A stretch of DNA of 64,000 bases from positions 26,351,582 to 26,415,581 of the forward strand of contig CM075857.1 in the NCBI GenBank assembly GCA_037975125.1. Reading direction: 5' to 3'. The DNA comes from Latrodectus hesperus (Eukaryota; Arthropoda; Arachnida; Araneae; Theridiidae). A program made the translations under genes and the position numbers. The notes beneath the pieces are model-generated. The model ran no database searches, had not been told where the DNA came from, and saw only the letters and a list, made by a program, of their open reading frames with translations. The first letter of the stretch is position 1, and each line of letters begins with the position of its first letter. Shown piece by piece: positions 1 through 64,000 of this stretch.

Positions 1-236
1 TAATTTAATTTAATTTAACAAATTTATTTAAAATTAAAAAAAATTAAAATTTTAGTAACCTAAATGAAATTTTTAGTAGATCGCTCTCAAAATTTGTCAC
101 AAGCTTTGAGTAAATTTGAAATGATGTTGCATGATGGAGATGAATATATCCCAGTTTATTTTCATGAAAAATACAAAACATTTACCACATATAGATAACT
201 GGCATTTAGTAAATAATAAATCAATAGAAAACTCAC

Positions 237-62843
<62,607 letters not shown>

Positions 62844-63029
62844 CTAAGCGTCGAGGCGAAGGAAAAACAAACTTAGGTAAATAATGCTAAATAATAAATG
62901 CATGCAAAGACAAAATATGAAAGCAATAATAAAATAAAATATAAACTGAGGGCAGAAAATGAAGCAAAGATAATAAAACAATTTTTAAATTTGCCGATTT
63001 ATAAACTAACCATAAAGTGAGTGTTTTAC

Positions 63030-63082
63030 CTTGTCTTTTTCATCTTGCTTTTCCTTCTGTTCTATTGACAACGTGTTAAAGG
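63030..63082 (-). CDS. Candidate extra RyR exon upstream of exon 1 (doubtful)
   Basis: An open stretch ending FNTLSIEQKEKQDEKDK is followed by a possible donor (gtaaaa) and is in phase 0, as exon 1 requires. The lysine-rich end loosely recalls the KVEEK linker that precedes this point in arthropod RyRs, but the expected GLW-x-Y motif is missing and the acceptor (gattcaag) is weak. It may be a lineage-specific linker exon or chance. Confidence 0.25.
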
Positions 63083-63636
63083 CTTGAATCATCGGAAAAG
63101 GGCTTCCCCAACCGATGATCTGGTCTTGATAGACGAGATTGTTTTATTAAAAAAATTAACTTCGACAATATTTATAATTTTGATTCCAATGAGTTGAAGC
63201 CATAGAGTCGTTACTCAATATGAGGGTCATGTCCAAGTCAATTCAGGTATATTAAAGGCATTTGGGTCGAAGAGATTCGAAACGGCTTCTGGAATCATGG
63301 TTCTCGGATACTCGTAACAATCAATATTTTACGTACAAAGTGTTCATGAAATCAAACAAAGAGAGAGATTTAGAGAAGTTTTAACGGATGTCAAGATAAG
63401 TGAAATCACACCAATGGTGCTGCTGAGGCAGACACAAGGAAAATTGGTGATCCGAAGAGATAGACAAAAAAAATTTGAATCAGTCAAAGACACAAATTAG
63501 AAACGATAATAATTTTAGATAATTTTTGAGGCAATATCGCAAAAAATTTTAAAACTAATTATTTACAACAAGTAATTTTCATGATTTTCTGAAAACTTTT
63601 ACAAACAGAAAAAATTATAATTAAGAAATATTACTG
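63083..63636. other. Upstream intron, part
   Basis: Moderately AT-rich, no element or exon recognised. Confidence 0.6.
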
Positions 63637-63653
63637 TTAAAAATCATGAATGG

Positions 63654-63897
63654 ATTTCTTCTCATCACCGACGACACTCAGACATTCGATGGTGAACTTC
63701 GCCTTGTTTGCTGCCGTTCGGAGAATGCGATTTGAAAGGGACCAAATTTGTCGACAAGTCGGATTTATGGCAATACGATGTGATATAAATAAAACGTTAT
63801 CTGACGTCATTTTTATTTTAAACCGATGAGAATTGTAATAAAGTGGCGTAATCATGATCTCAACAGGAGCGAAAGAAACAGACACTTTATGGTTGAT
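63654..63897 (-). repeat. Unclassified interspersed repeat U, copy 2
   Basis: Minus strand starts aaccataaagtgtctgtttc and carries caattctcatcggtttaaaa, aatgacgtcagataacgttt, cgacttgtcgacaaatt and cggcagcaaacaaggcgaag, in the same order and spacing as copy 1 at 53050. Confidence 0.8.
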
Positions 63898-64000
63898 ATA
63901 AGATAAATAATAAAGTTCTTGCTAAATTTTTGTTTTTTTTTTATAGCCCAAGAAGGAAAATTATTTCCAGAAAGTGTAGCCAATTCTTAGTTCTCAAAGT

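Overview
This is an AT-rich eukaryotic window that lies entirely inside one gene on the minus strand: a ryanodine receptor (RyR, the sarcoplasmic/endoplasmic reticulum calcium-release channel). I could join 38 coding exons, all with GT-AG borders and all with compatible phases. They give 5,800 coding nucleotides (about 1,933 codons) with no internal stop. Transcription runs from high to low coordinates. Neither end of the gene is present: the N-terminal beta-trefoil part lies beyond 64000, and the rest of the solenoid plus the whole pore lie before position 1.

The protein segment runs in order through the end of the N-terminal RIH region (exons 1-7), SPRY1 (exons 8-10), the first two RyR repeats (exons 10-16), SPRY2 (exons 17-21), a linker and SPRY3 (exons 21-26), the handle-type helical region (exons 27-34) and the start of the next helical/RIH region (exons 35-38). 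The wording of many segments, such as [20 protein letters not shown] and CSSLFNKFI, is the arthropod RyR type. Combined with (AT)n arrays, mariner/Tc1/pogo-type transposons, tRNA-headed SINEs and many short exons, this suggests an arthropod, most likely a chelicerate such as a spider. That assignment is inference, not proof.

The introns make up about 90 percent of the window and are a museum of mobile DNA. From left to right they hold: four 3' fragments of one LINE family and one of another; a fold-back mariner with 183-bp arms (5026-6019); three complete and several partial tRNA-derived SINEs in four families; a GC-rich foreign-looking block (10183-10480); a 171-bp dimeric satellite-like array (about 11560-12300); a mariner with one stop and one frameshift (32656-33917); a pogo/Tigger-like element (38819-39581); a mariner deletion derivative whose open frame keeps the DNA-binding half only (42788-43680); a dead Tc1-type element (47850-48800); and a MITE present as two inverted copies that bracket RyR exon 7. 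About ten long (AT)n arrays are present. Two sit at the two ends of the intron between exons 22 and 23, the larger one only 7 nt from the donor site.

No other host protein gene, no functional tRNA or rRNA gene, no promoter and no CRISPR array was found. Exon numbers below count only exons seen in this window, in transcript order; residue numbers count from the first codon of exon 1.
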